A stretch of 64,000 nucleotides of DNA from Apophysomyces variabilis (GCA_002749535.1 MZZL01000398.1:1-64000); one strand, 5' to 3'. Numbered from the stretch's first letter, positions 34,756 through 46,560 are shown. Notes: generated by a model not told the origin, from the sequence alone. A program made the numbers and translations.

Positions 34756-34929
34756 ATACATGCTCATTTTTCTCCGGCATCCCACCATTTGTGTATTATG
34801 ACCATCCATATGATGCGCATCAACATACCCTATCACTTCTCCTATTCCGCATCCTATCAATATCCCATGTTCCAGATCACAGATTTCCCCCACCGTTCTC
34901 AATGTCACAAGCATGAAATAAAAATTTCA

Positions 34930-35290
34930 AATACAATGCAGAAAAGACTATCCCTTCACCATGGCATGGTGTTTGGTCGTGTTTTAGGAACTGTGACCAC
35001 TGCTGGGGAACCCTTTCTTTGACCATGTCATACTTCGTTTATTATTAATATGAAACGCAGATACGTCAAGAAAGACGCAGTTAGTCGTAAAATCCATGTC
35101 TGTTCCTTCCCATTTATGAATCCAATCCAGGCGCTCTTGAATCTTTTCTTCGCTGTTCCGGTCTAGGGGTGGAAACCGAGCTTTTTTGAAAGTTGCAATG
35201 TTTCTTTACAAATCAAACAAAGTGCTTTTGAACACTTTTAATTCTGTGAACACTTGTATTAGGTGCTTCATCACGTCATCAAGATGACTA
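34930..35290 (-). pseudogene. IS630/Tc1-like DDE transposase fragment
   Basis: On the minus strand, a stretch reads VFTELKVFKSTLFDL, a stop, ARFPPLDRNSEEKIQERLDW, IHKWEGTDMDF, then NCVFLDVSAFHINNKRSMTW and SKKG. This is the segment around the first catalytic Asp of IS630-like eukaryotic transposases (usually CVFxDESAFHIN). The usual Glu after the Asp is Val here. A frame change follows SKKG, and no downstream catalytic motifs are visible. It is a dead fragment. Confidence 0.6.
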
Positions 35291-36204
35291 AAGGGTTCGC
35301 ATCAATGCATTCAAGAATTTACATTTCGTACAACATGAATTTTTGTTCTCGCCATTCGCTGCATTATTTTCCACCAATGACGAATTTACTTTCTGGAAAG
35401 AGCGTATCTCTCTTAAAATTAGGGGTGCCTGGAACTTGATATGGCGGCAGTTTCTTTAGGACCCTTTAAGACTAATGCTGTCTCAAGCATTTTGACCATC
35501 CATTTTCCATTTTGAGGGTGGTGTTACACTTGAGTACGCTTCTTTATTCTTAGACACCTGTATTTGGCATAGTTTGGAGCAAAACGCGTCTTTTTCTAAT
35601 TCTTTTGCTCCGTAGGAGCGGATAGCTTATACTATAGTTCTAGTTCCGCAGCACAAGTTGCCCAATAGTTGCTTGATTCAAGGGGAGAATCGCTGCGAAG
35701 CGAATCCTTCATGTGCATATGCAGAATCTAGCGTTCGTTCTGCCAAAGGTGCATTCCTCGGCTGCAGATCTTTTACTTTTCTGAGAATAAGACTTGAACC
35801 CCTTCATGTCACCCACTCCAGCTTGATCCCAGCTTCGTAAAATACCTAGAAAAAAAATGAGAATCTATGCTTTTATGTTGCTGATTGCTTTGTCATTGCA
35901 TCAGCCCGATTTTGTTTGTTCTTTATAGATCGGCCGGTTAGCAAACATAAAGGTGTTCTTTATGGTCAAATGTCCGCTTAATGGATGGGTGAGATATGCC
36001 AGTTACATTAGACTTTTTGGTTTCTTGAGGATAAGAAAATTAAAGGAACTGATCAAGGAGGAAGGAAACGAAAGATTATATTACTACTACATTATGTTAT
36101 CGGAACGTGTTCGTAAGGGAACGGATCAGTCTACATGGTTATTTTTGATTGCCAACACCCTATAAACTGGTTTAGCTTTTTTTTTTTTTTTCGCGGCGTT
36201 AACT
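35291..36204. other. Gene-poor interval with possible transposon debris
   Basis: About 0.9 kb between the transposase fragment and the syntaxin gene. A 60-codon frame at 35658-35840 and a 70-codon frame at 35953-36165 have no recognisable features. A long T run is at about 36178-36191. Confidence 0.4.
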
Positions 36205-37723
36205 CTAAGTTTGACGTACTGGATGACCAAAAGCGAACCACCAGACAAGGATGGCAATCACAACTGCCAGGATAATGACAATGAAGAAACAGCACCATTT
36301 TTTCTTAAGTGTTTTTAGCACTCTATTCACCTAGCATTTCAATGCACTTACCGCACGAACGGCTCTTGCTTTCTTGATAGCTTCATCGGCATGTTTAACG
36401 CCCTGCTCAATATCATGCGTTGCAGATACCGCCTGGGTTTCGATAGTATTAAGAACTTCCCCTTGTTGTTCTACGAGCATGTGCATATCCATGAATAGTT
36501 GTTGCAATTCCTACATACCGACAGGAAGATGAGAAACATACAGAAATGGTTGTCACCTGTGATATCTTACAAGAATGGTTTTCTCAATCTTTTTGATATC
36601 ATCATGGCGTGTCTGCACTTCGGATAAGACGGCACGTGCTTGACCAGTACGGCTAGTTTGCATTAACTATCAGCAAAAGTAAGAACTAATATATGCCATA
36701 TAATTGAACGTACGCTTTGAGCAAATATTTGGTTTTGCTGGTCAGAATCAATAACAGCATCTACTTCTTCTTCCGTTACATCAGGCTTAACTACATAGAG
36801 CGAAGTAGAAAGAAAATCAGAAAGCTTATTCAGTGATAAATATAAATTACCGATTTTGATTTGACGCATAACTCGTTGACGATACTTCTTCGAAAATGTA
36901 CGTTCAACGTCTTGGTAGCGCTGAATTGCTGTCAAGAAGTCTTTCTTAAGCTTGGCAACCTGTTTGGTTCTGAAGTTAGCTGCCGAAGACTAACGAAAGT
37001 TTCAACACACATGGGTCTTACGAATATTAAGGTCCGAATTTGCTGGCTGATTGGCGTTATGTTGTTCCATAGCTTTGGAATCATAAAGTCAGTAAGATTC
37101 GGAAGGAGACGATTCAGTAATTTTTACCTTTGATTCTGATCTTGATACTGTTATTCTGCTTGGATGCATTCTCGACCAGTTGTTCAAGCTGTTTCCCATT
37201 GCGTGCAGACTGGCTTTCATTGGTGCTACCAAGTAGTGTGTCGTGCTGTTCGCTAATCATGTCGATAGTTTGATTCACTTCTCGAATAGCACCTGCAAGA
37301 TCATCAAGCTTATATTACATTAAATCAAAAGCTGAATTCTTTCTTTGTTTGATTTAGATTTACCTCTGCCAAATAACCATCCATTGTTGCCAGATTATGA
37401 CCGGAAGTTGGCGGCAAGACCTGTGCCATTGGCTGCAGTTCATATTTCTCTTCGCTTGGTCGAGGAGAAGCTGATCTGTAACCAGCAGGGACGCGAGGAG
37501 GACCAAATGCATCTGTACTGTAGTATACATAGAATGAGAAAGGGAAGTGGAGGTTTTATATAGATATAGAATATAATACCTGTCAGATGTATTCTGTAAA
37601 GAAGGTTGTCATTTTTATTTGGGATATATAAGAAAAATAAACAAATAAATAGAGAAAGGCACTTACCCTGAGCTCCGCCATACGATCCCGACTGACTGTG
37701 TATCTGGTGTTGTTGTTGCTCAT
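36205..37723 (-). CDS. Plasma-membrane Qa-SNARE syntaxin (Sso1/Sso2-like)
   Basis: The start MSNNNNTRYTVSRDRMAELR at 37723 joins tiny exons to FGPPRVPAGYRSASPRPSEE. The Habc bundle follows (IREVNQTIDMISEQHDTLL, KQLEQLVENASKQNNSIK, LKKDFLTAIQRYQDVERTF). The linker has YRQRVMRQIKIVKPDVTEEE, then the SNARE helix with ILELQQLFMDMHMLVEQQGE, whose Gln is the zero-layer residue. It ends with the tail anchor WCCFFIVIILAVVIAILVWW and the stop at 36205-36207. This is the complete layout of Sso-type syntaxins, which pair with Sec9 and Snc in exocytosis. It has many small introns and is divergent from the CDF gene. A TC-rich coding-strand tract (37861-37876) lies upstream. Confidence 0.9.
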
Positions 37724-38089
37724 TCAGATGATGGACAAGAACAGTAACAAGGGGTGAAAAGGAAAAGTAGAATTTCGAAATAAAAAGGTGATTAAGGGGG
37801 AAGAATGACGAAGAAAGAGAGTGGAAGAGAGAAGGTAAGGAGAAGGACAGAAGCAGCAAAAGAGAGAGAGAGAGAGAAAGAGACAGAGACGCAGACGCAC
37901 AGAGAGAGGGTGAAAGTGAGTAGAGTCGTACACACTTTTGCCCAAACCGAATAGGTACACAGACACACTCAGACGTCTCCCCTTTCTTCTCTGTCAATCC
38001 TTATTTAATCTCCGGTGATACGCTCACGGACACACAAAACTTTGTACTGGGACGTCTCTCTCTTTCTTCCTCTTCCCCTCATTGTCTTC
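37724..38089. promoter_or_regulatory. Shared promoter of syntaxin and CDF transporter
   Basis: 366 bp between divergent starts. It contains a strongly purine-rich block on the plus strand (about 37785-37920), including an AG repeat at 37861-37876, read as CT on the syntaxin strand. Confidence 0.5.
37861..37876. repeat. (GA)n microsatellite in syntaxin/CDF promoter
   Basis: AG repeat of about 16 bp in a larger purine-rich tract. On the syntaxin strand it is a CT tract about 140 nt upstream of the ATG. Confidence 0.85.
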
Positions 38090-39649
38090 ATGTCTTCTTA
38101 CTTGGACACAGACTTGTGCTCAAGACGGAGTATTAGACGGTTCTCTGCAACCTCCATTGCCTCCTCCACATTACCTCCCCTTCTGCATTTTGATAACTTG
38201 CGTGTTTCTGAAGACGATCTTAAACGTATAAAAAGCAAAAATGTTCGAAAATTTTATGAGGTATAATCTATACTTTGTTTTGCATTGAAAATAATACAAT
38301 AACAAAACAACTGATGATTATCTTAGAAACAAAATGAGATGATTGATCGATTCCTGGAAGTCGACCACATCCTGGAAAATCTGCAATATGGAAATAATAA
38401 TAACAGTAACACCCATGACTATGGTTCGTTGTCAACCGTCGCAGATGAAGAATCCCAAGTCAGAAACGAAACAGCTCCGCTCCTAGCTAATTCGGAAAAG
38501 AAGTCGGCTTTATGGATCATTCACCTTGCCATTAATCTGTCCTTCGTCGCCAATATTGCCTTATTTGCAACCAAATTATTCCTGGCTTTCTTCTCGGGCT
38601 CTATGGCAATTCTTGCATCAGCTTTTGAAAGTTTTCTAGACATTGTGAGTAACGCTATCATTTTTTTCACTATCCGTATCATCCGACGAAAGGATTTCTA
38701 CACGTACCCGGTAGGAAAGGTAAGAAATAGATGTTTCTTTATTAATAAGATATTGGATGAGTTTTAATGCTGTCCATCAGTCGCGCATGGAGCCATTGGG
38801 TATTATTGTTTTTGCCGCTGTCATCACGACATCATTTTCTCAGGTCTTGATATCCTCATTGGAACGTTTGACCGACCCAGAGAGCATGACGGAAGAGCTG
38901 GATTTGAGTTCTGGCGCGTTGATTTTACTGGGAGCAAACATAGTTATTAAAGCCATTCTATGGTTTTGGTGTGCTAATATTAAAGGCAGTTCAAGCGTGC
39001 AGGCGCTGGCGCACGATCACGAGAATGACGTTGTATTCAGTATTGCAAGCACGTTATTCCCTCTCATTGGTAGGTGAATCATCACACTGTAATTTGTCCT
39101 AAAAGAGGCAATGTAAAAAAGGCGTCTGGCGCAATTGGCTATGGCTTGATCCACTTGGAGCAATCTTATTATCTGTATATATTATCTATGAGTGGATGGG
39201 AATTTTACTTGGTAAGTTTTTATTGCTACTTATGTTGTGTTGAACCGTTTATTTTTGTTAAAGAAAACATTCGGCGTTTGACCGGCGAGGCTGCAAGTGC
39301 AGACGATATCAAACAATTAACCTACATGGCTTATCGTTTCTCAAGAAAGATCGTGGCCGTTGATACGGTAATTAACGGAACAGAGACGAATGGTCGCTCT
39401 AACGGAACAACATGCGGTATTATATAGGTTCGTGCATATTATATTGGCGATCGGCTCCTGGTAGAAGTCGATATCGTGCTGCCGCCTGATTGTCCACTGC
39501 AGGAAGCTCACGATGTAGGCGAAGCTCTCCAGGACGCACTCGAGATGATGGAGAATGTCGAACGCGCGTTTGTACATTTGGATTATTCTGCAGAACACGA
39601 AATTGAGCATAGAAAGGTAGTTGAGGGAGTCGGTTTCGGTGGACAATAG
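38090..39649 (+). CDS. Cation diffusion facilitator (manganese/zinc-type CDF transporter)
   Basis: The start MSSYLDTDLCSRRSIRRFSA is at 38090. A long acidic cytosolic N-terminus is followed by TM1-2 (INLSFVANIALFATKLFLAF, SGSMAILASAFESFLDIVSN), YTYPVGK, TM3-4 (EPLGIIVFAAVITTSFSQVL, SSGALILLGANIVIKAILWF), ALAHDHENDVVFSIAST (TM5 metal site D-x-x-x-D) and VWRNWLWLDPLGAILLSIYI. The C-terminal domain has GEAASADDIKQLTYMAYRF, VRAYYIGDRLLVEVDIVLP and ENVERAFVHLDYSAEHE. The DHEND motif fits the Mn-type CDF group, although the TM2 site is E-S-F-L-D rather than D-x-x-x-D. It exports metal from the cytosol into an organelle. The stop TAG is at 39647-39649. Confidence 0.88.
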
Positions 39650-40934
39650 AAAAATATCTTGGTATCGCATCACTACATGATCAAGAGATTATGTGCGATA
39701 TCGTAAAGCATTCCAATAGCAGTTAGTATACCATAGATTAGATCTATTTTTATTAAAGAAAAGGACATACTTCGGCTCATGCGGCTCGAAAATACAAGAT
39801 GCTCATTATTTGCAATATTTTGCAAGGCAATTTCTGGCGTCTCAAGACTACTTCTGCGCCAACGAATAGCATCAATTTGCGCTAAGAGTGACAAGTTTCA
39901 CACTATATTACCGTAACAGAACGCTCAAGGTTAAATGTAAAAAAAACGTGCGTTTACTGTGTATAGTTCAAATCTTGCTCAGGTCTAACACGATAGCAGG
40001 ATAGCATCGTGTTATTGCTTTACTGATGATATTCATTGGATAAAAAGTAGAACGAGAAGAGCTGATGTGTTGGTCACTGCTGTTGTATTCTCGCAACATA
40101 TGTTGGCTTAAGATCATTTTTACGCGGTTAAACAGTCGTGTATGCATTAGCCGATGATGAGTAACATATGAATGAGGACGTATATTCTCCATTGCATTCC
40201 CTATTTCTGTTTCATACGGTGCATAAGCTGTCAATCTATACAAATTGGATGTTACACTACAAGTACCTTGCGGAAGACCCATCAATAAAAGCTACAAGTA
40301 CATGCATGCATATATGTCCTTGAAAGATATTCTCCTTCATGCAAGTCATCTAGGTCTGATTTACCTTCCATATTACACTGTATGAGTGATATCTCTTTCA
40401 TTGCATGCTAAGCGAGCAAAGCTTCTTGTTGTCATTATCTGTTGTTGAAAAATGTGGTCCAGAGCATCTCAGGATGGTGTTAGATAGGACATCATGACAG
40501 TATTTCAGACAGTTTGCTTCATAAGTGTGTATGTGAAATTGTTATTGCTTTCTTTTCTTCTTGGGATTATTTTTCTTTTTCGCAAAAGCTCGTCTTTCTG
40601 TTGGTATGTATTTGACGTTCTTAAACTGCGCTGTTTGACCTAGACTCACTTCATATTTGATGCTCCTCTCGTAGTCGATTCGATCGAGGTGCTTCGCCCT
40701 CATGGCATTCCCGGGCCCACTTTCTTTCTTTTGTCTATTCTTCTTCCCTCACCCCAGCATGAGTATCAGCACCCTCTAAAGGAGTGCGTATGTTCCGGAT
40801 AGGGATACAGTGTCTGTATGTAGTTTATCTTTGATTGGATGCGCCGCACAATGTATCGGGTTGTGACTTCGTTTTGGTTCAGAATGGGGAACCCATTGTT
40901 CTGTCTGACGCTTAAGAATTTTAACTTACCGACA
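39650..40934. other. Intergenic, about 1.28 kb, two unassigned minus-strand frames
   Basis: Minus-strand frames at 39673-39894 (MSLLAQIDAIRWRRSSLETP) and 39968-40285 are open for 73 and 105 codons, but I recognise no family and cannot join them convincingly. The remainder, including the Erv2-like promoter, shows no gene. Confidence 0.35.
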
Positions 40935-41565
40935 ATGCGCTTCATTGCTTCACTATCCATTATAGCATGCCTTCTCCTGGGATCAGTCTCAGTGTTTCTA
41001 CTTTCACAGCGCAATGATAATCGTACGTTCTCATTAGCTAACGAACACCATGAAGAAACTGATGTAATCATGGGTCATCTTGGTAATGCCACCGTTAAGT
41101 AAGTGCATGTAACAACAATCAAACAGCGTTCCTTATTGTTATGTAAATGAAGAGCTGAACTTGGCCGGTCTACATGGAAGGTAAATCACAAGCTCTTTGT
41201 ATTTGCCGTGCACACCAAACTTTGAGCGTAGTTACTTCATACGATGATGGCAAGATATCCTGAGGAACCCAGCACAAACGAACGTGAAGCATTAAATCAA
41301 TTCATACTTTTACTTTCCAGATTGTATCCTTGCGGTGAATGGTAAGGCAATTTTGGTGCATTTGAAGATCTAAAAGGGTATAATTAACGTTATCAGTGCT
41401 GAGCACTTTCAGAGCTTGTTGCAGAAATATCCTCCACAAACATCTTCCAGAGTTGCCGCTTCTCAATGGGCTTGTGTCGTTCACAACAAAGTGAATGAAC
41501 GACTTGGAAAAGAGCAGTTTGACTGCACTGAAATAGCCGACAAGTATAGCTGTGGCTGCAATTAA
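40935..41565 (+). CDS. FAD-linked sulfhydryl oxidase, Erv2-like
   Basis: Four exons (40935-41098, 41153-41180, 41232-41341, 41397-41565) give 156 aa. The N-terminus MRFIASLSIIACLLLGSVSV is a signal peptide or anchor, which favours Erv2 (ER) over Erv1 (mitochondria). The ERV/ALR domain reads HLGNATVKAELGRSTWKLLH, TMMARYPEEPSTNEREALNQ, LLLSRLYPCGECAEHFQSLL with the active-site CGEC, VAASQWACVVHNKVNERLGK (the FAD-binding C-x-x-H-N-x-V-N) and DCTEIADKYSCGCN, whose CGC may be the shuttle cysteine pair. It oxidises thiols with oxygen and passes disulfides to PDI. Intron joins complete codons exactly, including the second Cys of CGEC split by intron 3. Confidence 0.9.
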
Positions 41566-42611
41566 TGACTTTTATATACCATCCCGCCATGGCGTAGTGC
41601 TTATTGTAACTGTTAGCATCGTTCCGCCGTGTCAGCGCTGCAGTGGCTTATGGCTACCTCCTTTTCTTCATAGATTCCTATTTCATACAATGTCGATATG
41701 CAATTTTGTAGCTGTTGCTAAATCAAAGAAAGGGTGAATACATAATAACAGAACTCAAGATCTCAGTGAAACAAAGACAACGTAAATAGAACATGAAAAA
41801 GATATATTGGTGATAATTTTCATGACTAAGTTTGCAACGATCTCTCTTATTAGTCCTCACGTATTCACTTTGATAGATTTCTGGGAAGACAAGCAAGGCA
41901 TGCGTGTTTTCCGGTGCTTCTATTGACTACAATAACTTGACATTATCTGAAACTATTCTGTGCCACTTAAATGGAAAAATTTAAGGTCTATAAAAGAAAA
42001 ATTGTCTAAATGGTAAGAGGCATTTTTGTATGGACATAAGATTGGTGCGAATATACATCCTCGCCATAACAGTTACCCTATAAATACAAAGTTTACGCAT
42101 AGGGCACTTCATTGAAGGAATGTTATTGACGCATGAATAGATCTTCAGTTTCACATAACCTGTTTTCCTTTTAAGAATGTAATTGCAATAGAACTTGAAA
42201 AAATACAGTATGTTCACGCAGAGCACAACTACCTTCAAGAAAATCATAGCAAAGAAGGCCTATTAAGGCATATCAACAAATTGATAATACAGGTGAACAA
42301 ACAGACAGTATGACGTTTTATGTAAATCCATGGTGTATAAAAGGAAGACAACCTTTGCGAATCGGAGCTAAAGAAGATACATCTGCAGCCATTACGCGTC
42401 TTTAAATCAATGCATATATAGTTATTTAACTGAAGCAAAATACATATTCAGAAGCGCAAGCCTATGCTATGTATCAGCGCGATATCAATAAATTACGAAA
42501 GCGCCATAGAAAGTTCCAAAATGGGCATATTTCTGTTCCCAATCACCTGTAAGTTACCTTATTGGCTGGCGCACAAAATTACTCTCCAGCTGGCATAATT
42601 ATCTTGCGATA
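41566..42611. other. Intergenic, about 1.05 kb
   Basis: AT-rich. Only short frames without recognisable features; presumably carries the promoter of the gene at 42612. Confidence 0.5.
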
Positions 42612-43233
42612 ATGAATAGTTCAAAGCGGTTGCATTCACCGACATCCGAATATGATGAACCTGTGCATTCTAAAAGATATGTTAGCGAAAAAGTTCTAAG
42701 AGACATGGCTTCCATGTCTCTGTACGGGAATTCTTATGATTTCCCCACTCGCCCACGTTGGAGACATGAATCCAACCGGTCATCCCATGTAGAGCGGATA
42801 GACGACATCGATGAATATTTGGCTGACGATGAGAATAAATCAGATGATGAAGAAGGGGACCTGGCAATGGATATGGACACAGTCACTCTCATCGAGGCCT
42901 ATATCAATGGTAATCTGTTACCCATGGAAATGCATCCAGGCGAAGCAAAACCCAGAATCCCCAAGTGTATCCTCCAAGCATCAGCCGAGTAAGTAAACGC
43001 TAGTGTAAAAGTAAGTATATCATAAATTTACACCATACAAGGCAAGCTCCCCAAGCAAAGGTTGGCTGTACCGATACAGTAAGTACTGTCTTCCCCACCT
43101 GATGTTCACAAGGCTTTTAACCTTAGCTTCATTTGAGAAGGGTGGAATTGAGTGGCACGCACCAACATTATCAGCGGAGAAAATGGCAAATGTCCTTAGA
43201 GAGCAAGGAGATTTAATGGATATTGACGAGTAG
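42612..43233 (+). CDS. Small acidic protein of unknown function
   Basis: Three exons (42612-42988, 43047-43078, 43127-43233; 516 nt) give 171 aa. It starts MNSSKRLHSPTSEYDEPVHS, then KRYVSEKVLRDMASMSLYGN, an aromatic/basic patch (PTRPRWRHES), a strongly acidic middle (DDIDEYLADDENKSDDEEGD), MDTVTLIEAYINGNLLPME, then SPSKGWLYRYTSFEKGGIEW and a C-terminus LREQGDLMDIDE. I recognise no family. Exact frame joins and two W/Y-rich conserved-looking patches at either end argue for a real gene. The acidic middle and the KR-containing start would suit a nuclear protein, but that is a guess. The splice acceptor for exon 2 was chosen because it alone keeps the frame open to the terminal exon. Confidence 0.62.
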
Positions 43234-44666
43234 CTCCACACATTTGTAGTCGTTCCGTACGATGTAACCTGTAGTACATCGTTGGCTTTAACTACAATAA
43301 AAACATGCCTGCCACAAATGGTATTACCAATGTTTCATCAGCATAAACCATTTATCGTGTTTTGGAGAGTAAAGGCTTTTATAAGCGAAATGGAATGACT
43401 GTGATCTTTCGCGAAGGCGCAGACCGTAAGATAATAACCGTTCATTCCGTGGCGGTCCAATCTTTTGTGATTGCCTAATAGACAAAGTTTAAGATACAAT
43501 AGAAGAAAAGAAGAACATAACTACATGCAGGGAAAACAAAAGTGGAATGTAAGGTAATACAATTGAACAGAACCGGGAACTGGGTACATTGCCCTGACAG
43601 CTTCTGATGCCATAACTGACAGAAACGGATATGATATCATCAATGACGTATAGAAACGAACGAAGAGGATTTATTTCCTCTACAGATGTTCCACACCTTC
43701 TATCAGACTGAATCCATTTTTATTCTTAGGACACTTGTTGTCTTATCTCTGAATTGTTGTCATCTATAAGACATCCATCGATTTTCTTATCCATGACTGT
43801 GATTCTTGGTTTCAGTGACCCGAGCAATATAAAACGCGAAGGGACAACACCTTTTCTGCTCCTTGGCTCTGTTATCCAAAACATTCCCGGTATGTACTTC
43901 ACATTGATTGTATGTACAGAATGACTGATGTCCCTTTTTTATATCCTTTAGCCTGCATGACCTCTGTCCCGAACCACCTTGGTTGTGTGAGTAAGCTCCC
44001 TGCACTCCATTAGGTAAGTGAAAAAAGAAATGTTGTCTGTTTATGCACGGTGTCATTCATTATCTTCTGCTTCCAAGTCCTCGCCAGGTGTTGCATCGCT
44101 TCAAGTCCTCTGTAGTGCGTTACCAAAAAAAAGTGGGCAGTTCCTCGCCACTTACTCCCTCCTCACCGGGCTTACCGTGACAGGTGCGGTGCCGGTCCCC
44201 ACGATTACGTGGGAATACCCTTCGGGGGTTAAGTAAAAAAAATGTCAAGCTATCCCTCCATTTAGCAACCATGAACGTACTTTTTACGCTGCTAGAATGC
44301 TTTTGTGTCCACGGAAGGAATAAGTTGATGTAGGTAAAATATACTTCCGCATAATTCGCTATACTAATGACGCATACATATGTCCTTTTTAGCGCAAATT
44401 TAATCCCTACATGAATGCAAAATTCATATAAAGTAGAGTAAAAGATTGTTCAATAAATACTATAGGATATATCGATCCTAATGGCTAATCAGCGCATTCC
44501 TATGCTTGAGTTAAAAGCTACATTGATAACAGATGTAACAATACTGTTGCATATGTATTTTTGCTAGTTCTTCATTGTGCTGGTCGTGCCGACGGTGCCG
44601 TAAGTTACTATACTTGGCATGTGTGCCAACCCAAAGAAACAGATATTAAACCTGATCTTTTCATAG
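43234..44666. other. Gene-poor interval
   Basis: No gene recognised. A frame from the ATG at 43794 (MTVILGFSDPSNIKREG) can be spliced at a gtatgt to a downstream exon ending at a TAG near 44011, giving about 50 residues of no known family. A plus-strand frame at 44018-44236 is likewise unassigned. Confidence 0.35.
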
Positions 44667-44801
44667 GGTCGGCGTCCCCCGAAATGGGTGTGGTGCCGTA
44701 AGCGCCAACGACAACAGCAGCAGCAACAGGAGCAACAGGAGCAACAGCAACAGGGGCACCCTATGTCCATTGATGAGGCTGCCCTGGAAGAGCTACGTTG
44801 A
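44667..44801 (+). CDS. Possible terminal exon with polyglutamine tract
   Basis: After an acceptor-like TTTTCATAG the frame reads GRRPPKWVWCRKRQRQ, then a Gln-rich run with Glu interruptions (44703-44756), and ends GHPMSIDEAALEELR with a TGA at 44799-44801. A gtaagt donor 72 bp upstream could supply a preceding exon, but I could not build the rest. It may be the tail of a real gene or a chance frame over a CAG/CAA repeat. Confidence 0.25.
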   Translation, partial: GRRPPKWVWCRKRQRQQQQQQEQQEQQQQGHPMSIDEAALEELR

Positions 44802-46219
44802 ATAGCTGGGCAGAATAGATTTTAGTTTAGTTTCTTTCTTCTTGTCTTTGTTCATTTTCCTTAATTTTTATAGAATACCTATTGTCTGGTAAAGTCTTCT
44901 GCAGCCTTCTTATCTCATATGGCTCAAAAGTTCGTCTGCATAATGCCAAATGAAAGATCATCTTGGCATGTCTTAGAATAAAGTACGCAAAAGCTGCGTC
45001 ATCTTCGGATGCATCCGAACAAAGTTTACATAGTTTACGTTATTTTCGTTTCATTGTATAATGGATTTGCATGGAATATTACGTGAATACTACGTGTGTG
45101 AATATAGTTCATAACTTGGTCTATTGTTCCCATCAATAATACCTCAATGTGTAGGTTAATTCAAAAATTATGTCATGTTCACAGAAAATGACGGGAAAAG
45201 AATGAAAACGACATGTGAAGGAAAATAAACAAGTGGGTGACATGCTTTCCATTAGCGGTTTTTCTCTAGATAAACGGAATAATAATTCAAATTCCTAACT
45301 GGATCGTATTCACAGCAGTAAAAGTGCAAGAATACACAAAGTGCCCTTTATTGATCTTTTTGCAAGTAGGACATCCTGACAACTTGCAGTGCATCTCAAA
45401 TTCTGAGATTAAGAAGTCAAATTCCTTAGGGGATAGATTGTTAAGAGTATTAGGTATGTCATTATTCTAGCTTACAGAGTCTAGAGGCGTCTTGAACAGG
45501 TTTCTGGATTACTTTCTTTTTCGAGCTAAGGATTCTATGAAAGAAAAAGTGAATGCCATTGATTTTCAACCTAACATTATCAAGTTTCTTGGGTTTATTC
45601 AGTGGTTCAAATGAGCGCAAAACTAATAAATGTGTTCGCCCGGGCTAGATCAACCTCATAAGATGTGCAAGCTATGAAAAAACCTATTATGGGCTCAAAC
45701 GAAAAAAAAAGTTGAGAGGGATGGAAAATATCGGGGAAGGGAAAATATCGGGGAAGGGCGTGGGTATAAAAAAAAGCACTTTTACAACGGAGAAGCGGGC
45801 GACAGCAGGCCGGACAAGGACTCTGATGCGACGGATAGCTTATGAGGAGATGGCGATATGTATTAGGCATGTGGATTGAATGGATAGGTTGTATTAGAGG
45901 AAATAGATTCCAACAGACTTGGCGTTTATGGAAGCTGGAGCCAATCGTCCCAATAAGTGAAGCGTTGTGTTTTTTGAGCCTACTAATTTCAGCCTTGGCA
46001 GCAGCGAGTTCTGCTTTTGACTGGTTAATAGTGGGACGAGGGGAAGGTTGGTGCACATTGCAAATGAGGTAAAGCAGTATCTATGACGGCAGAAAGCAGA
46101 AAAAGAACGGCATTGAAACTTTTTTTCATTTGTTGCGACATTTAATTCCACTGGACTGCGACTTGGGTTAACATAGAATTATTTTTGGGAAATACCGTAT
46201 AACAGATATGCAGTTGCCA
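44802..46219. other. Gene-poor interval
   Basis: No gene recognised. A minus-strand frame within 45607-46056 contains a short helical segment (SKAELAAAKAEISRLKKHNA), but it lacks a supported start or splice structure. Confidence 0.35.
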
Positions 46220-46224
46220 CAGTA

Positions 46225-46560
46225 ATGAGTGGCGCCTCCACCGTCCGGTCTTTGCCTGTATTTCAATTGTCTTTACGTCGTTATTGGCGACGAACTGCGG
46301 TTTGTCATGCGCTTACATCGGAACATCGAGGTGTTGCAGTTCCCCACGTTTTTTGTAAATAGGAGCAACGAGGTGGTGCAGTTCGCCATGCACGGCGAAT
46401 GGACGAAGTGCGGCCGTGTACATGGACCTGGTGCAGTTCGGCATGGCACTAACATGAGATAGCCCTCATGCCCCCACACGCCACCCCCGCACCAGCGCCG
46501 CACTTGCCCTTTCGCGCCACATCGAGCCACCCGGCTCCAGTCACAAACCCAACCACAACA
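46225..46560 (+). repeat. GC-rich island with repeated G(A/T)GGTG.TGCAGTTC motif
   Basis: A block clearly richer in G and C than its surroundings. Three imperfect copies of a motif ending TGCAGTTC occur at about 46329-46344, 46370-46385 and 46428-46440, each followed by a related C/G-rich word. A 77-codon frame covers it (46229-46462) but shows no known domain. Confidence 0.5.

Noticed and set aside
37440..37997. 185-codon minus-strand frame with Ser/Leu repeats
   Set aside because: Runs through the TC-rich promoter and introns of the syntaxin gene in the wrong frame.
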